Positions 16,760 through 24,350 of a DNA stretch of 38,807 nt are shown one piece after another. The translations under genes were made by a program, and so were the position numbers. The number at the start of each line of letters is the position of its first letter. The first letter of the stretch is position 1. The notes under the pieces are model-generated. The model was given only the letters and a program-made list of their open reading frames with translations. It was not told the DNA's origin and did no database searches. The stretch is from JAWWPG01 sp037719575 (GTDB taxonomy: Bacteria > Actinomycetota > Actinomycetes > Propionibacteriales > Nocardioidaceae), in the NCBI GenBank assembly GCA_037719575.1, contig JBBJMF010000014.1, positions 1 to 38,807 of the forward strand, read 5' to 3'.

Positions 16760-16957
16760 CAACCACAGATGTGCAGTTTCACCGGGCGCGGGAAATGCTC
16801 CGTTGGACCGGCCCGCCGCCCACCAGTCACTCCAGGATTAACTGCGCTCGCGGCTCATCGACGAGGCAGGTCAACCCAGGCGAGGTCCTCGTCAACCCAG
16901 TCGAGAGGATGAGGAGGTAGGGGACAAACGGCGGCGCTTTCTCAGATCCACCGCAGG

Positions 16958-18244
16958 TCAGTGGCGTGCCGGCGCCCGGCGCCTGCCGGCAACGGGCTCG
17001 GCCGGGGCGACAGACAGGCCGAGGTCTCGCGCGAGCGAGGTCGCGAGGCGGTCGAGGCTCCTCGCCAGCTTTGAGCCTGGAGCGCACTCGGTGAGCGACT
17101 GGCCTTGGACCAATGCGCGGTCGCAGGCGGCCGGGTCGTCGGGGAGGAACATCTCGACATCGACGTGAGACGTCCGGCGCACGAACGACGACACGTCGTC
17201 GTTCGACCAGCCGAGCGAGGGCCGCACCCGATTGACCACGACCCGGGGCGCGACATCGGGGGCCTGCACCGCAAGGTCGGCGAGCGCCCGGAGCAGCCGG
17301 CCGAGTCCCACCGGGTCGGCCGACCCCACCACCAGGACCGCGTCGGCCTGCTCGAGAGCGGTGAGGGTCGCCCCGTTGCGGCGCGGTGCCGAGACGTCGT
17401 ACGACACCTCCTCGTCGAGCTCGACGCAGAAGCCGCAGTCCAGCAGCGTCACCGCGCACAGCGTCCGAGCGGTCTCGAGGATCCGGCGCAGCAGCACCGG
17501 GCTGAGCTCCACCCACCGGTCCGACCGAGGGAGCCCGCTCAGCACTCGCAGTGTCGGCGAAATCGCCCTGGCATGCGCTGCGAGCTGGTCGCCGTCGAGC
17601 CGGCCACGGTTTGCCGCACGGGCGGCCGCGAGCAGGCCGGAGGACTCGTCGAGCAGCCCGAGCATCTGCGCCTGCGCCCCGCCGTAGACATCGGCGTCGA
17701 CGACCATCGTCGACAGGCCGAGGTGCGAGAACACCGACGCCAGGCCAAGGGTGACGACCGAGCGCCCTGGGGCGCCGGTCGGGCCCCAGACCGCGACGAC
17801 CTTGCCCGCAGACGTGCCCCCGGATGCGTCCAGGTCGCCCGACCCGTCGACGGCGTCCGGCGTCCCGGCAGCGGTGGGGTCGAGGGTGGGACCCTTCTTG
17901 AGCGTCCGTGCGACCAGGTCGGGAAGCCCGTCGAGCCGGGAGACGGACAAGATTGCGTCGACGCCGAGGCGTCTCAGCAGGTCTGCGTCGGCGGACCCTT
18001 CGTCGGCGACCACCCCGACGGCGGCGACCCGCTCCTCCCTCAGCCTGGCGAGAACCTCGGTGTCGAGACCGCCGAGCGCGGTCGAGACCAGCACGATCTC
18101 GGCCTGCCGGGTGGCGGCGGTCGCCAGCAGGTCGGCCACGTCGACGCATCGTCGTACGACGTGCAGGCCGCCCGTCGACGCAGCAGTCAGCACCGCCGAC
18201 TCGAAGTCGACCGACCCGACAGCCACCAACGTCCCGGTTGACAC
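16958..18244 (-). CDS. CpaE/TadZ-like MinD/ParA-superfamily ATPase
   Basis: 428-aa protein. Residues 1-110 resemble the atypical receiver-like domain of CpaE/TadZ (TLVAVGSVDFESAVLTAAS ... EIVLVSTALGG). Residues 145-400 form a P-loop domain of the MinD/ParA class: GPTGAPGRSVVTLGLAS in place of the deviant Walker A, MVVDADVYGGAQAQMLG (A-prime region), VTLLDCGF and VVVNRVRPSLG. The usual lysine before S/T is arginine (PGRS), so nucleotide use may differ. CpaE proteins position Tad pilus machinery at the pole, but no tad/flp genes are present. GTG 18244 follows the stop of the CpaB-like gene by one base, so the two are probably co-translated. Confidence 0.8.
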   Translation of the reverse strand: MSTGTLVAVGSVDFESAVLTAASTGGLHVVRRCVDVADLLATAATRQAEIVLVSTALGGLDTEVLARLREERVAAVGVVADEGSADADLLRRLGVDAILSVSRLDGLPDLVARTLKKGPTLDPTAAGTPDAVDGSGDLDASGGTSAGKVVAVWGPTGAPGRSVVTLGLASVFSHLGLSTMVVDADVYGGAQAQMLGLLDESSGLLAAARAANRGRLDGDQLAAHARAISPTLRVLSGLPRSDRWVELSPVLLRRILETARTLCAVTLLDCGFCVELDEEVSYDVSAPRRNGATLTALEQADAVLVVGSADPVGLGRLLRALADLAVQAPDVAPRVVVNRVRPSLGWSNDDVSSFVRRTSHVDVEMFLPDDPAACDRALVQGQSLTECAPGSKLARSLDRLATSLARDLGLSVAPAEPVAGRRRAPARH

Positions 18245-18245
18245 G

Positions 18246-18947
18246 TCAGCCGGCCAGCCTCACCAGGACGACCGCGGCGCCGACCGTCGCGCGCAGCACG
18301 GCGCCGACGTCGACGGCCGTGTCGAGCCCGACCAGGATCTGCCGCTCACCGGAGGCACCGAGCTGGCTGCTCCCGACCGAGAGCACGGTGACGTCGCGAA
18401 GGACGAGCGTCGGCGCGGGTCGCTTGGCGGGGCCCTGAGCGGCGGACAGGCTCGGGACTGCCCAGACCTCCACATGGTCGCCTGCCGTCAGGTCGGCCGG
18501 CTGGTTCGTCGCCTCCACCCCGAGCGGCAGCTGCCGAGTCGAGCCGGCGGCCGCGGAGCTGACTGCGGAGACGGCGAGGATCTCTCCCACGTGCAGGTCG
18601 CGTACGGCGTGCGAGCCAGGTGGCACCGGCTGTCCGGCGTGAACGTACTGGGCGGCAGCAGACGCGTCCTCGAAGTGGACACGCGTGGCGCGCAGATCGG
18701 CCTGGTCGATGTCCTCGTCGGCCGGCACATCTCGTGCGACCTGCCAGACCGCTACGGTGTCGTCCGCCGACGCGAGCACCCTGGCCCCGATGACGACGGA
18801 CGCCAGGACCACGACGATGCCGAGCCAGAGCCGCGGATCCCGCCAGCGAGTGCGCCGCTGCCGGACGGCTTCCGGTGACGGAGGGGCGGTCGTGACGTCG
18901 GCTTGGCGATCGGATCGCGACACGGGACCACGGAGCCGGAGGGTCAC
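18246..18947 (-). CDS. SAF-domain membrane protein, CpaB/RcpC-like
   Basis: 233-aa protein with a cytoplasmic basic N-terminus, one membrane helix (RLWLGIVVVLASVVIGARV, about residues 39-60) and an external SAF domain (VWQVARDVPADEDIDQADL ... VPPGSHAVRDLHVGEIL), the arrangement of CpaB/RcpC, which in Tad systems stabilises the outer part of the pilus machine. Here it pairs only with a CpaE-like ATPase. The C-terminal half (DLTAGDHVEVWAVPS ... RQILVGLDTAVDVG) continues the CpaB-like pattern. The start ATG is placed at 18947; in-frame V18 is an alternative. It is divergent from the HTH gene at 19046. Confidence 0.75.
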   Translation of the reverse strand: MTLRLRGPVSRSDRQADVTTAPPSPEAVRQRRTRWRDPRLWLGIVVVLASVVIGARVLASADDTVAVWQVARDVPADEDIDQADLRATRVHFEDASAAAQYVHAGQPVPPGSHAVRDLHVGEILAVSAVSSAAAGSTRQLPLGVEATNQPADLTAGDHVEVWAVPSLSAAQGPAKRPAPTLVLRDVTVLSVGSSQLGASGERQILVGLDTAVDVGAVLRATVGAAVVLVRLAG

Positions 18948-19045
18948 CCGCCCATTCTGCCGACTTTCGGCGACCGAAGGGAAGGGCAGTCCACAGGCCC
19001 CGTCGCCGACCTGCCGGGAAGCCGTCGCCGTGGGAGACTCTGGGC

Positions 19046-19375
19046 ATGCCCGCCGGATCGTCCCCGCGATTCTTCGCCTTGACCGAAGTGGCCGAGGTGC
19101 TCAGCATCTCGGTCTCTCAGGTCTACGCGCTGGTACGCCGAGGCGACCTCCCCGCGATCAAGATAGGCGGTCGTGGACAGTGGCGCGTGGAGGCCAGCGA
19201 GCTGGAGGCCTACATCGCCGAGGCCTACGCGTCGACCCGACGGTTCATCGCCGACCATCCCTTCATCGGCGACGAGCCGACCGAGGAGCCGGCGGAGGCG
19301 AGCTCGTCCGAGGGCGAGGCGGACGCCGCCGAGCCGGCTACGCCCACGTCCCGCGCCCCCGTGTCACCGCGCTGA
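19046..19375 (+). CDS. Excisionase-type (HTH_17/BldC-like) DNA-binding protein
   Basis: 109-aa protein with a winged helix-turn-helix of the MerR/excisionase class in residues 8-65: FFALTEVAEVLSISVSQVYALV is the helix-turn-helix region (shown here as adjacent parts FFALTEVAEVL and SISVSQVYALV), followed by RRGDLPAIKIGGRGQWRV, the wing, and a C-terminal helix. The remaining 40 residues are an acidic, low-complexity tail. BldC and its relatives share this fold and bind direct repeats, so it could regulate the divergent CpaB/CpaE pair or the LysM gene. A -10-like GAGACT ends 6 nt before the ATG, compatible with leaderless translation. Its 3' end overlaps the convergent 187-aa gene by 38 bases. 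Confidence 0.85.
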   Translation: MPAGSSPRFFALTEVAEVLSISVSQVYALVRRGDLPAIKIGGRGQWRVEASELEAYIAEAYASTRRFIADHPFIGDEPTEEPAEASSSEGEADAAEPATPTSRAPVSPR

Positions 19376-19901
19376 CCGCGGCGAACGCGATCGTGGTCCG
19401 CATCGAGACCCTGTCGGCCCGCGGGGCCTCGTCCTCGTGATGGACGGCGATGTCGACGAAGTCGCGTCCCACGCGGTCGGGCGTCCCTGAGACCGTCGAC
19501 TGGTCACGGAGCAGCACCGTGACGCGGGCGCGGTCGACGGCCATCGCCCGAAAGACTGACGACAACGAGAGCCGGCTGGCCACCACCCCAATCCCGGCTG
19601 GACTCACGGCGTCCCAGGGCAGGTTCGCCGCGGTCGCGATCGCGGCAAGCGGCACCACGACCTCTTGCGGGCACGCGAGGAGCACCCAGTCGACTCCGAG
19701 GCGTTCGACCTTGCCGGATGCCGACCCACCCCCGACGAGCCGGACCGACACCTGACGTCCCACGTTCGACCGGAGCCGGCTGAGCAACGTGAGCTGACCC
19801 ACCTCGGCCCGGGTGCGGTCGGCAACCTCCGCGTCCCGTTCGGTCCGCTGCCACGACTCGGCCTGTCCCTCGAGGTCATCGAACAGGTCCTGCCAACGCA
19901 T
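19338..19901 (-). CDS. Uncharacterised actinobacterial 187-aa protein
   Basis: Function not recognised. The N-terminus is a charged amphipathic helix (MRWQDLFDDLEGQAESWQR ... DRTRAEVGQLTLLSRLRS), followed by a beta-rich middle (QVSVRLVGGGSASGKVERLG, VDWVLLACPQEVVVPLAA) that reads like a small SH3/Sm-type barrel, then a second strand-rich part (RARVTVLLRDQSTVSG ... RDFVDIAVHH). Related proteins are common in Nocardioides-type genomes and are sometimes labelled Fis family, which the sequence does not support. GGGAG lies about 9 nt before ATG 19901. It faces the excisionase-type HTH gene with a 38-base tail-to-tail overlap. Confidence 0.7.
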   Translation of the reverse strand: MRWQDLFDDLEGQAESWQRTERDAEVADRTRAEVGQLTLLSRLRSNVGRQVSVRLVGGGSASGKVERLGVDWVLLACPQEVVVPLAAIATAANLPWDAVSPAGIGVVASRLSLSSVFRAMAVDRARVTVLLRDQSTVSGTPDRVGRDFVDIAVHHEDEAPRADRVSMRTTIAFAAVSAVTRGRGTWA

Positions 19902-19962
19902 GCCCGGCCACTCCCACCATCAGTTCAGGTGCCCCGACTGTACGCCTTCGCTCGACTACCCC

Positions 19963-19998
19963 TTGACAACGCGAGTGAACAGAGGGTAATTATGGTAA
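19963..19998 (+). promoter_or_regulatory. AT-rich promoter with GGTAA direct repeats upstream of the LysM gene
   Basis: A consensus -35 TTGACA (19963-19968) is followed after 17-19 bases by an AT-rich -10 region around GTAATTAT. Two GGTAA copies at 19985-19989 and 19994-19998, one every 9 bases, overlap the -10. Direct GTAAC-like repeats are described for MtrA sites in actinobacteria, so a link to the nearby mtrA is conceivable but not shown. Confidence 0.55.
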
Positions 19999-20022
19999 AC
20001 GCAAGCAAACGAAGGGTTATAT

Positions 20023-20757
20023 GTGAAGGTCGTTCTGGTCGTGCTCCGCTCCACGGCGTTGGCCGCGGTCGTCGGGAGCGCCGTGAGCGCCGCCTGGTGG
20101 CTCACCGGCGACGCCACCGGCGAGCTCTACCGGACGGTCCGCTCGGGTCGGCTGACCCGGCCGGCGTGGACGCTCGACCACCTGGTGACGGACCTGGCAT
20201 CGGTGCTCTGTCTCGCGGCGGTCCTCGGGCTCGCCGCGGCGGTCGCACTCGCGGGAGCAGGGACGCTGGCGGCGGACCGCGCGCCCCGCCTGTCGGCCGC
20301 TTGTGTCCGGCTCACTCCTCGGCTGTGCCTGCGGCTGGTCGCCACCTGCTGTGGTCTGGCGATGGTGGGGCCGCTGTCCTTCGACTCCGCAGCCACGGCG
20401 GACCAGCGATACGCCCCGCCGTGCCATGCGCCCTGTCGCACCGCGACCCCGGGTCTCCAGGGTCTGGCTCTGCCGGACCTGCCGACGGGCACGTGGCAGC
20501 ACGGGATACCCGATGCCGGGCCGGCCGACGGACGCGAAGGCGGTGGGCAGGTCGGTGCTCCCGGTCTGCAGATCGTCGTACGTGCCGGCGACTCCCTCTG
20601 GTGGATCGCCGAACGTGAGCTGCCGGTCGACGCGTCCCTGGCGCTGGTGGCAGCCCTCACCCAGCGGCTCTACGAGATCAACCGCAGGGCGATCGGGGAC
20701 GACCCCGACCTCATCTTCCCCGGAATGACGCTCCGCGCTCCGGAAGGCAGCCAATGA
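20023..20757 (+). CDS. Membrane protein with C-terminal LysM domain
   Basis: 244-aa protein with three hydrophobic segments (about 7-27, 60-85 and 104-120), a variable proline/glycine-rich stretch, and a C-terminal LysM peptidoglycan-binding domain from about residue 178 (IVVRAGDSLWWIAER ... LYEINRRAIGDDPDLIFPG). It should sit in the membrane with LysM facing the wall. GTG 20023 is chosen because GAAGGG lies 6 nt upstream; an ATG two bases earlier is immediately followed by a stop. The stop overlaps the start of the Rv3235-like gene (ATGA), so the two are probably made together. The partner and the closeness to secA suggest a role at the export or cell-wall interface, but none is proven. Confidence 0.85.
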   Translation: MKVVLVVLRSTALAAVVGSAVSAAWWLTGDATGELYRTVRSGRLTRPAWTLDHLVTDLASVLCLAAVLGLAAAVALAGAGTLAADRAPRLSAACVRLTPRLCLRLVATCCGLAMVGPLSFDSAATADQRYAPPCHAPCRTATPGLQGLALPDLPTGTWQHGIPDAGPADGREGGGQVGAPGLQIVVRAGDSLWWIAERELPVDASLALVAALTQRLYEINRRAIGDDPDLIFPGMTLRAPEGSQ

Positions 20758-21302
20758 ACGGATCCCTCACCACTCACCCGGCCCCAGTGCAGGCCATCCC
20801 GCTCCCAGGAAGGCGAGCCTGGCAACCCATTGACAGTCTCGGTGGCCGCGGGAGCGCCGGCTACACCCAAGGGGCGCTGGCCCTGTCCTACCCGCTGCCC
20901 GGCGGGCGAGCGGCCGATCCCCAGACGACCGCGCTCGTCGTCGTCCCGCACGGGACCCCGACGTCCCAGGGCGACGGGATGGAGACCTGGGCCGCGACGT
21001 TCATCCAGGCTGTGGTCGAGGTCATCGCCAGCGATCGACCCGTGACGCAGCTCATCCGCTGGACGAACAGACGGGTCTATGCCGAGATCGCCGAGCGGCA
21101 GCGTCACGTGGCCCGCCACCGCGGCACCACAAGGGTGCGCTCGAGCCGGCAACAGGTCGCGACCGTCAGGGTGTGCCGGCCGTTTGCCGGCTGCGCGGAG
21201 ATCGCGGCCCGGGTGACCTTCGGCCCGCGCTCGCGCGCCGTCGCGGCCCGCCTGGACTACCTGCACGGCCGCTGGCTCTGCACGGCGATCCGCTTCGGCT
21301 AA
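20754..21302 (+). CDS. Rv3235 family protein
   Basis: 182-aa soluble protein resembling the Rv3235 family, found near secA in many actinobacteria. The N-terminal 80 residues are low in structure and proline-rich; the C-terminal half is a small alpha/beta domain (GMETWAATFIQAVVEVIAS, QLIRWTNRRVYAEIAERQR, VRVCRPFAGCAEIAARVTF, RAVAARLDYLHGRWLCTAI). Function is unknown. Translation is coupled to the LysM gene by an ATGA overlap, and its 3' end faces secA across a shared inverted repeat. Position next to secA is the main clue that it may serve export, which is inference only. Confidence 0.8.
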   Translation: MNGSLTTHPAPVQAIPLPGRRAWQPIDSLGGRGSAGYTQGALALSYPLPGGRAADPQTTALVVVPHGTPTSQGDGMETWAATFIQAVVEVIASDRPVTQLIRWTNRRVYAEIAERQRHVARHRGTTRVRSSRQQVATVRVCRPFAGCAEIAARVTFGPRSRAVAARLDYLHGRWLCTAIRFG

Positions 21303-21309
21303 TGCCCAG

Positions 21310-21353
21310 AGATCCGACATTCAGACGGTCCAGGCAACGTGAATGTCGGATCT
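21310..21353. terminator. 14-bp perfect inverted repeat between convergent Rv3235-like gene and secA
   Basis: AGATCCGACATTCA (21310-21323) and TGAATGTCGGATCT (21340-21353) are exact inverse complements around a 16-base loop. They lie 7 bases after one stop codon and 13 after the other, so a single hairpin could end both convergent transcripts. No T-tract follows on either strand. Confidence 0.8.
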
Positions 21354-21366
21354 TGCTGTCGGGGGA

Positions 21367-24267
21367 TCAGGTGTTGCGGCGGGCGGGGTCGCCGTGGCAG
21401 CGCTTGAACTTGCGGCCCGACCCGCAGGGGCAGAGCTCGTTGCGCGAGACACCCTCGTAGATGTCGTCATCGGGCGCCGTCTGGACCTGGGTGCCGGCAT
21501 CCCCGTCGACGCTGGGCGCCGAGTAGGACAGGTTCTTCGGCTGCCGAGGCGCTGCCAGACCCTTGGCCACGAGGTGCGGCCGGTGCTCCGTGTCCGCGTC
21601 AGCAGGCTCGTCCTCCCGGTCACTGCCGCCGTCAACCGCCTCGGTGGAGACGGCTGGCTCCGCCGGGCGGGGTGGCTCCGGCGTTGTCCCCGCCGACCCG
21701 CCCGCGACGAGGGCTGACGCCTCCTGCTGCACCTCGACTTCGGCCAGGTCCGCCGCAGGCTGACCGGGCTCCGCCTGCACCTGCACCTCGACGTGGAACA
21801 GGAAGCCGACGGCCTCCTCCTTGATCGACTCCATCATCGCCTGGAAGAGCTCGAAACCCTCGCGCTGGTACTCGACGAGCGGGTCACGCTGCGAGTAGGC
21901 GCGCAGGCCAATGCCCTCCCGCAGGTAGTCCATCTCGTAGAGGTGCTCACGCCACTTGCGGTCGAGCACGCTCAGCAGCACCTGCCGTTCGAGCTCACGC
22001 AGGATCTCCGGCGTGAGCGCCGCCTCGCGACCGTCGTACGCCGCCTGCGCGTCGCCCTGCAAGGCGTCGAGCAGGCTCTCACGCGTCAGGTGGTCGAGGC
22101 CGCCGGCCTCGTCTTCGAGCTCGTGCTGGGTCACCGCGACGGGGTAAAGCTGCTTGAGCGCCGACCACAGCGTCCCGAGGTCCCACTCCTCCGGAAAGCC
22201 CTCGGTGGCCCCGACGACATACCCCTCGACGGTGTCGCCGATCATGCCGCGGATCTGTTCTTGCAGGTCGGCCCCCTCGAGGACCCGGCGGCGCTCACCG
22301 TAGACGACCTCGCGCTGGCGACTCATCACGTCGTCGTACTTCAGGATGTTCTTGCGGGTCTCGAAGTTCTGACCCTCGACCTGCGCCTGAGCCGACGCGA
22401 TCGCACCTGTCACGCGCTTGTTCTCGATGGGTACGTCGTCGGGGATCTTCATGGTCTGCAGGACCCAGTCGACCCAGTCCGACTTGAACAGCCGCATCAG
22501 GTCGTCCTCGAGGGACAGGTAGAAGCGGGACTCGCCGGGGTCGCCCTGCCGGCCGGAGCGGCCCCGTAGCTGGTTGTCGATACGCCGCGACTCGTGACGC
22601 TCGGTGCCGATGACGTAGAGACCGCCGATGTCGTTGACGTTGTCGTGCTCGGACTGCACTTGGTTCTGCATGCGCTCGTGCATCACGGGCCAGGCAGCTT
22701 CGTAGTCGTCCACGTGCTCGACCGGGTCGAGGCCCTGGCGGCGCAGCTCCTCGTCGGCGAGGAAGTCGACGGAGCCGCCGAGCATGATGTCGGTGCCGCG
22801 TCCCGCCATGTTCGTCGCCACGGTGACGGCGCCCCGCCGACCGGACTGCGCGACGATGTGTGCCTCATCGGCGTGCTTCTTCGCGTTGAGCACGCTGTGC
22901 GGGATTCCGCGTCGCTTCAGCAGACCCGACAGGTGCTCGGACTTCTCGACCGACACCGTGCCGACGAGCATCGGCTGGCCCTCGCTGTGCCGCTCGGCGA
23001 TGTCGTCGACGATCGCTGCGTACTTCGCGTCCTCCGTGCGGTAGACGAGGTCGGGCTGGTCCTTGCGCACCATCGGCCGGTTCGTCGGGATCGGGATGAC
23101 ACCGAGCTTGTAGATCTTGTCGAACTCCGACGCCTCCGTCATCGCGGTGCCGGTCATCCCGCCGAGCTTGGCGTAGAGCCGGAAGTAGTTCTGCAGGGTG
23201 ATCGTGGCGAGCGTCTGGTACTCCTCGCGGATCTTCACGCCCTCCTTGGCCTCGATGGCCTGGTGCAGACCCTCGTTGTAGCGCCGGCCGTGCAGCATGC
23301 GGCCGGTGTGCTCGTCGACGATCAGCACCTCGCCCTCGATCACGACGTAGTCGCGGTCGAGGCGGAACAGCTCCTTGGCCTTGATCGCGTTGTTGAGGAA
23401 CGAGATCAGCGGCGTGTTGACCGCGTCGTAGAGGTTGTCGATGCCGAGGTGGTCCTCGACCTTGTCGATGCCCGGCTCGAGCACGGCTACCGTGCGCTTC
23501 TTCTCGTCGAACTCGTAGTCGACCTCCGGCCGCAGCCGGCCCACCAGGCGGGCGAACTCGTCGTACCACTTCACCTCCTCGTCGGACGGCCCGGAGATGA
23601 TCAGCGGCGTGCGTGCCTCGTCGATCAGGATTGAGTCGACCTCGTCGACGATCGCGTAGTGGTGGCCGCGCTGGACGCACTCCCCGATCGTCCCGGCCAT
23701 GTTGTCGCGCAGGTAGTCGAACCCGAACTCGTTGTTGGTGCCGTAGGTTATGTCGGCGTTGTAGGACTCCCGCCGCTGCTCCGGCGTCAGCTCGGGCAGC
23801 ACCATGCCGGTCGTCATGCCGAGGAAGTGGTAGACGCGGCCCATCCACTCCGCGTGGTACCTCGCTAGGTAGTCGTTGACGGTCACGACGTGCACGCCGT
23901 CGCCGGCGAGCGCGTTCAGGTACACCGGGAGCGTGGCGACGAGCGTCTTGCCCTCGCCGGTCTTCATCTCGGCGATGTTGCCGTAGTGCAGCGCGGCCCC
24001 GCCCATCAGCTGGACGTCGAAGTGGCGCTGGCCGAGCACCCGCTTCGCGGTCTCGCGGACCGTGGCGAACGCCTCCGGCAGCAGCGCGTCGAGAGTCTCG
24101 CCGTCGGCGTAGCGGGCCTTGAAGACGTCCGTCTGGCCCCGCAGCTCGTCGTCGCTCATCGCGACGAAGTCGTCCTCAATCGCGTTGACCTGGGCCGCCG
24201 CGGCTTCGAGCTTGCGGCGCTGTTTGCCCTCGCCGATGCGCAGAACCTTGTCGAGCAGTACGGGCAC
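21367..24267 (-). CDS. secA: Preprotein translocase ATPase SecA
   Basis: 966-aa motor of the Sec export pathway, which binds SecYEG and pushes preproteins across the membrane with ATP. Motifs seen: Walker A MKTGEGKT (residues 101-108), Walker B/DEAD box VDEVDSILIDEARTPLI, TATNMAGRGTDI and GRSGRQGDPG of the second nucleotide-binding fold, and the C-terminal SEC-C zinc motif CPCGSGRKFKRCHG. The frame continues to 24354, but GTG 24267 (MPVLLDKVLRIGEGK) has AGGAG 7 nt upstream and matches SecA N-termini. It is the housekeeping SecA1 type. It is last in the run hpf-response regulator-glycosylase-secA, with its own possible promoter upstream. Confidence 0.97.
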   Translation of the reverse strand: MPVLLDKVLRIGEGKQRRKLEAAAAQVNAIEDDFVAMSDDELRGQTDVFKARYADGETLDALLPEAFATVRETAKRVLGQRHFDVQLMGGAALHYGNIAEMKTGEGKTLVATLPVYLNALAGDGVHVVTVNDYLARYHAEWMGRVYHFLGMTTGMVLPELTPEQRRESYNADITYGTNNEFGFDYLRDNMAGTIGECVQRGHHYAIVDEVDSILIDEARTPLIISGPSDEEVKWYDEFARLVGRLRPEVDYEFDEKKRTVAVLEPGIDKVEDHLGIDNLYDAVNTPLISFLNNAIKAKELFRLDRDYVVIEGEVLIVDEHTGRMLHGRRYNEGLHQAIEAKEGVKIREEYQTLATITLQNYFRLYAKLGGMTGTAMTEASEFDKIYKLGVIPIPTNRPMVRKDQPDLVYRTEDAKYAAIVDDIAERHSEGQPMLVGTVSVEKSEHLSGLLKRRGIPHSVLNAKKHADEAHIVAQSGRRGAVTVATNMAGRGTDIMLGGSVDFLADEELRRQGLDPVEHVDDYEAAWPVMHERMQNQVQSEHDNVNDIGGLYVIGTERHESRRIDNQLRGRSGRQGDPGESRFYLSLEDDLMRLFKSDWVDWVLQTMKIPDDVPIENKRVTGAIASAQAQVEGQNFETRKNILKYDDVMSRQREVVYGERRRVLEGADLQEQIRGMIGDTVEGYVVGATEGFPEEWDLGTLWSALKQLYPVAVTQHELEDEAGGLDHLTRESLLDALQGDAQAAYDGREAALTPEILRELERQVLLSVLDRKWREHLYEMDYLREGIGLRAYSQRDPLVEYQREGFELFQAMMESIKEEAVGFLFHVEVQVQAEPGQPAADLAEVEVQQEASALVAGGSAGTTPEPPRPAEPAVSTEAVDGGSDREDEPADADTEHRPHLVAKGLAAPRQPKNLSYSAPSVDGDAGTQVQTAPDDDIYEGVSRNELCPCGSGRKFKRCHGDPARRNT

Positions 24268-24309
24268 GGGAACGCTCCTGGGACGAGACGAGGGACGGCC
24301 GGTTGGCGT

Positions 24310-24341
24310 GGTCCGGTCGGGCGGACCCGCTGCCCATCCTA
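24310..24341 (-). promoter_or_regulatory. Possible secA promoter and 5' hairpin
   Basis: On the coding strand a -10-like TAGGAT (24336-24341) is followed within the presumed leader by a 6-bp stem, GGTCCG / CGGACC, at 24310-24327, about 43 bases before the secA start. The hairpin could shape the leader. No consensus -35 is clear, so this is tentative. Confidence 0.35.
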
Positions 24342-24350
24342 GCCTCGGTC

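Noticed and set aside
19046..19375. Phage integration module suggested by the excisionase-type HTH protein
   Set aside because: No integrase, attachment-site repeat or phage gene is nearby; BldC-like chromosomal regulators share this fold.
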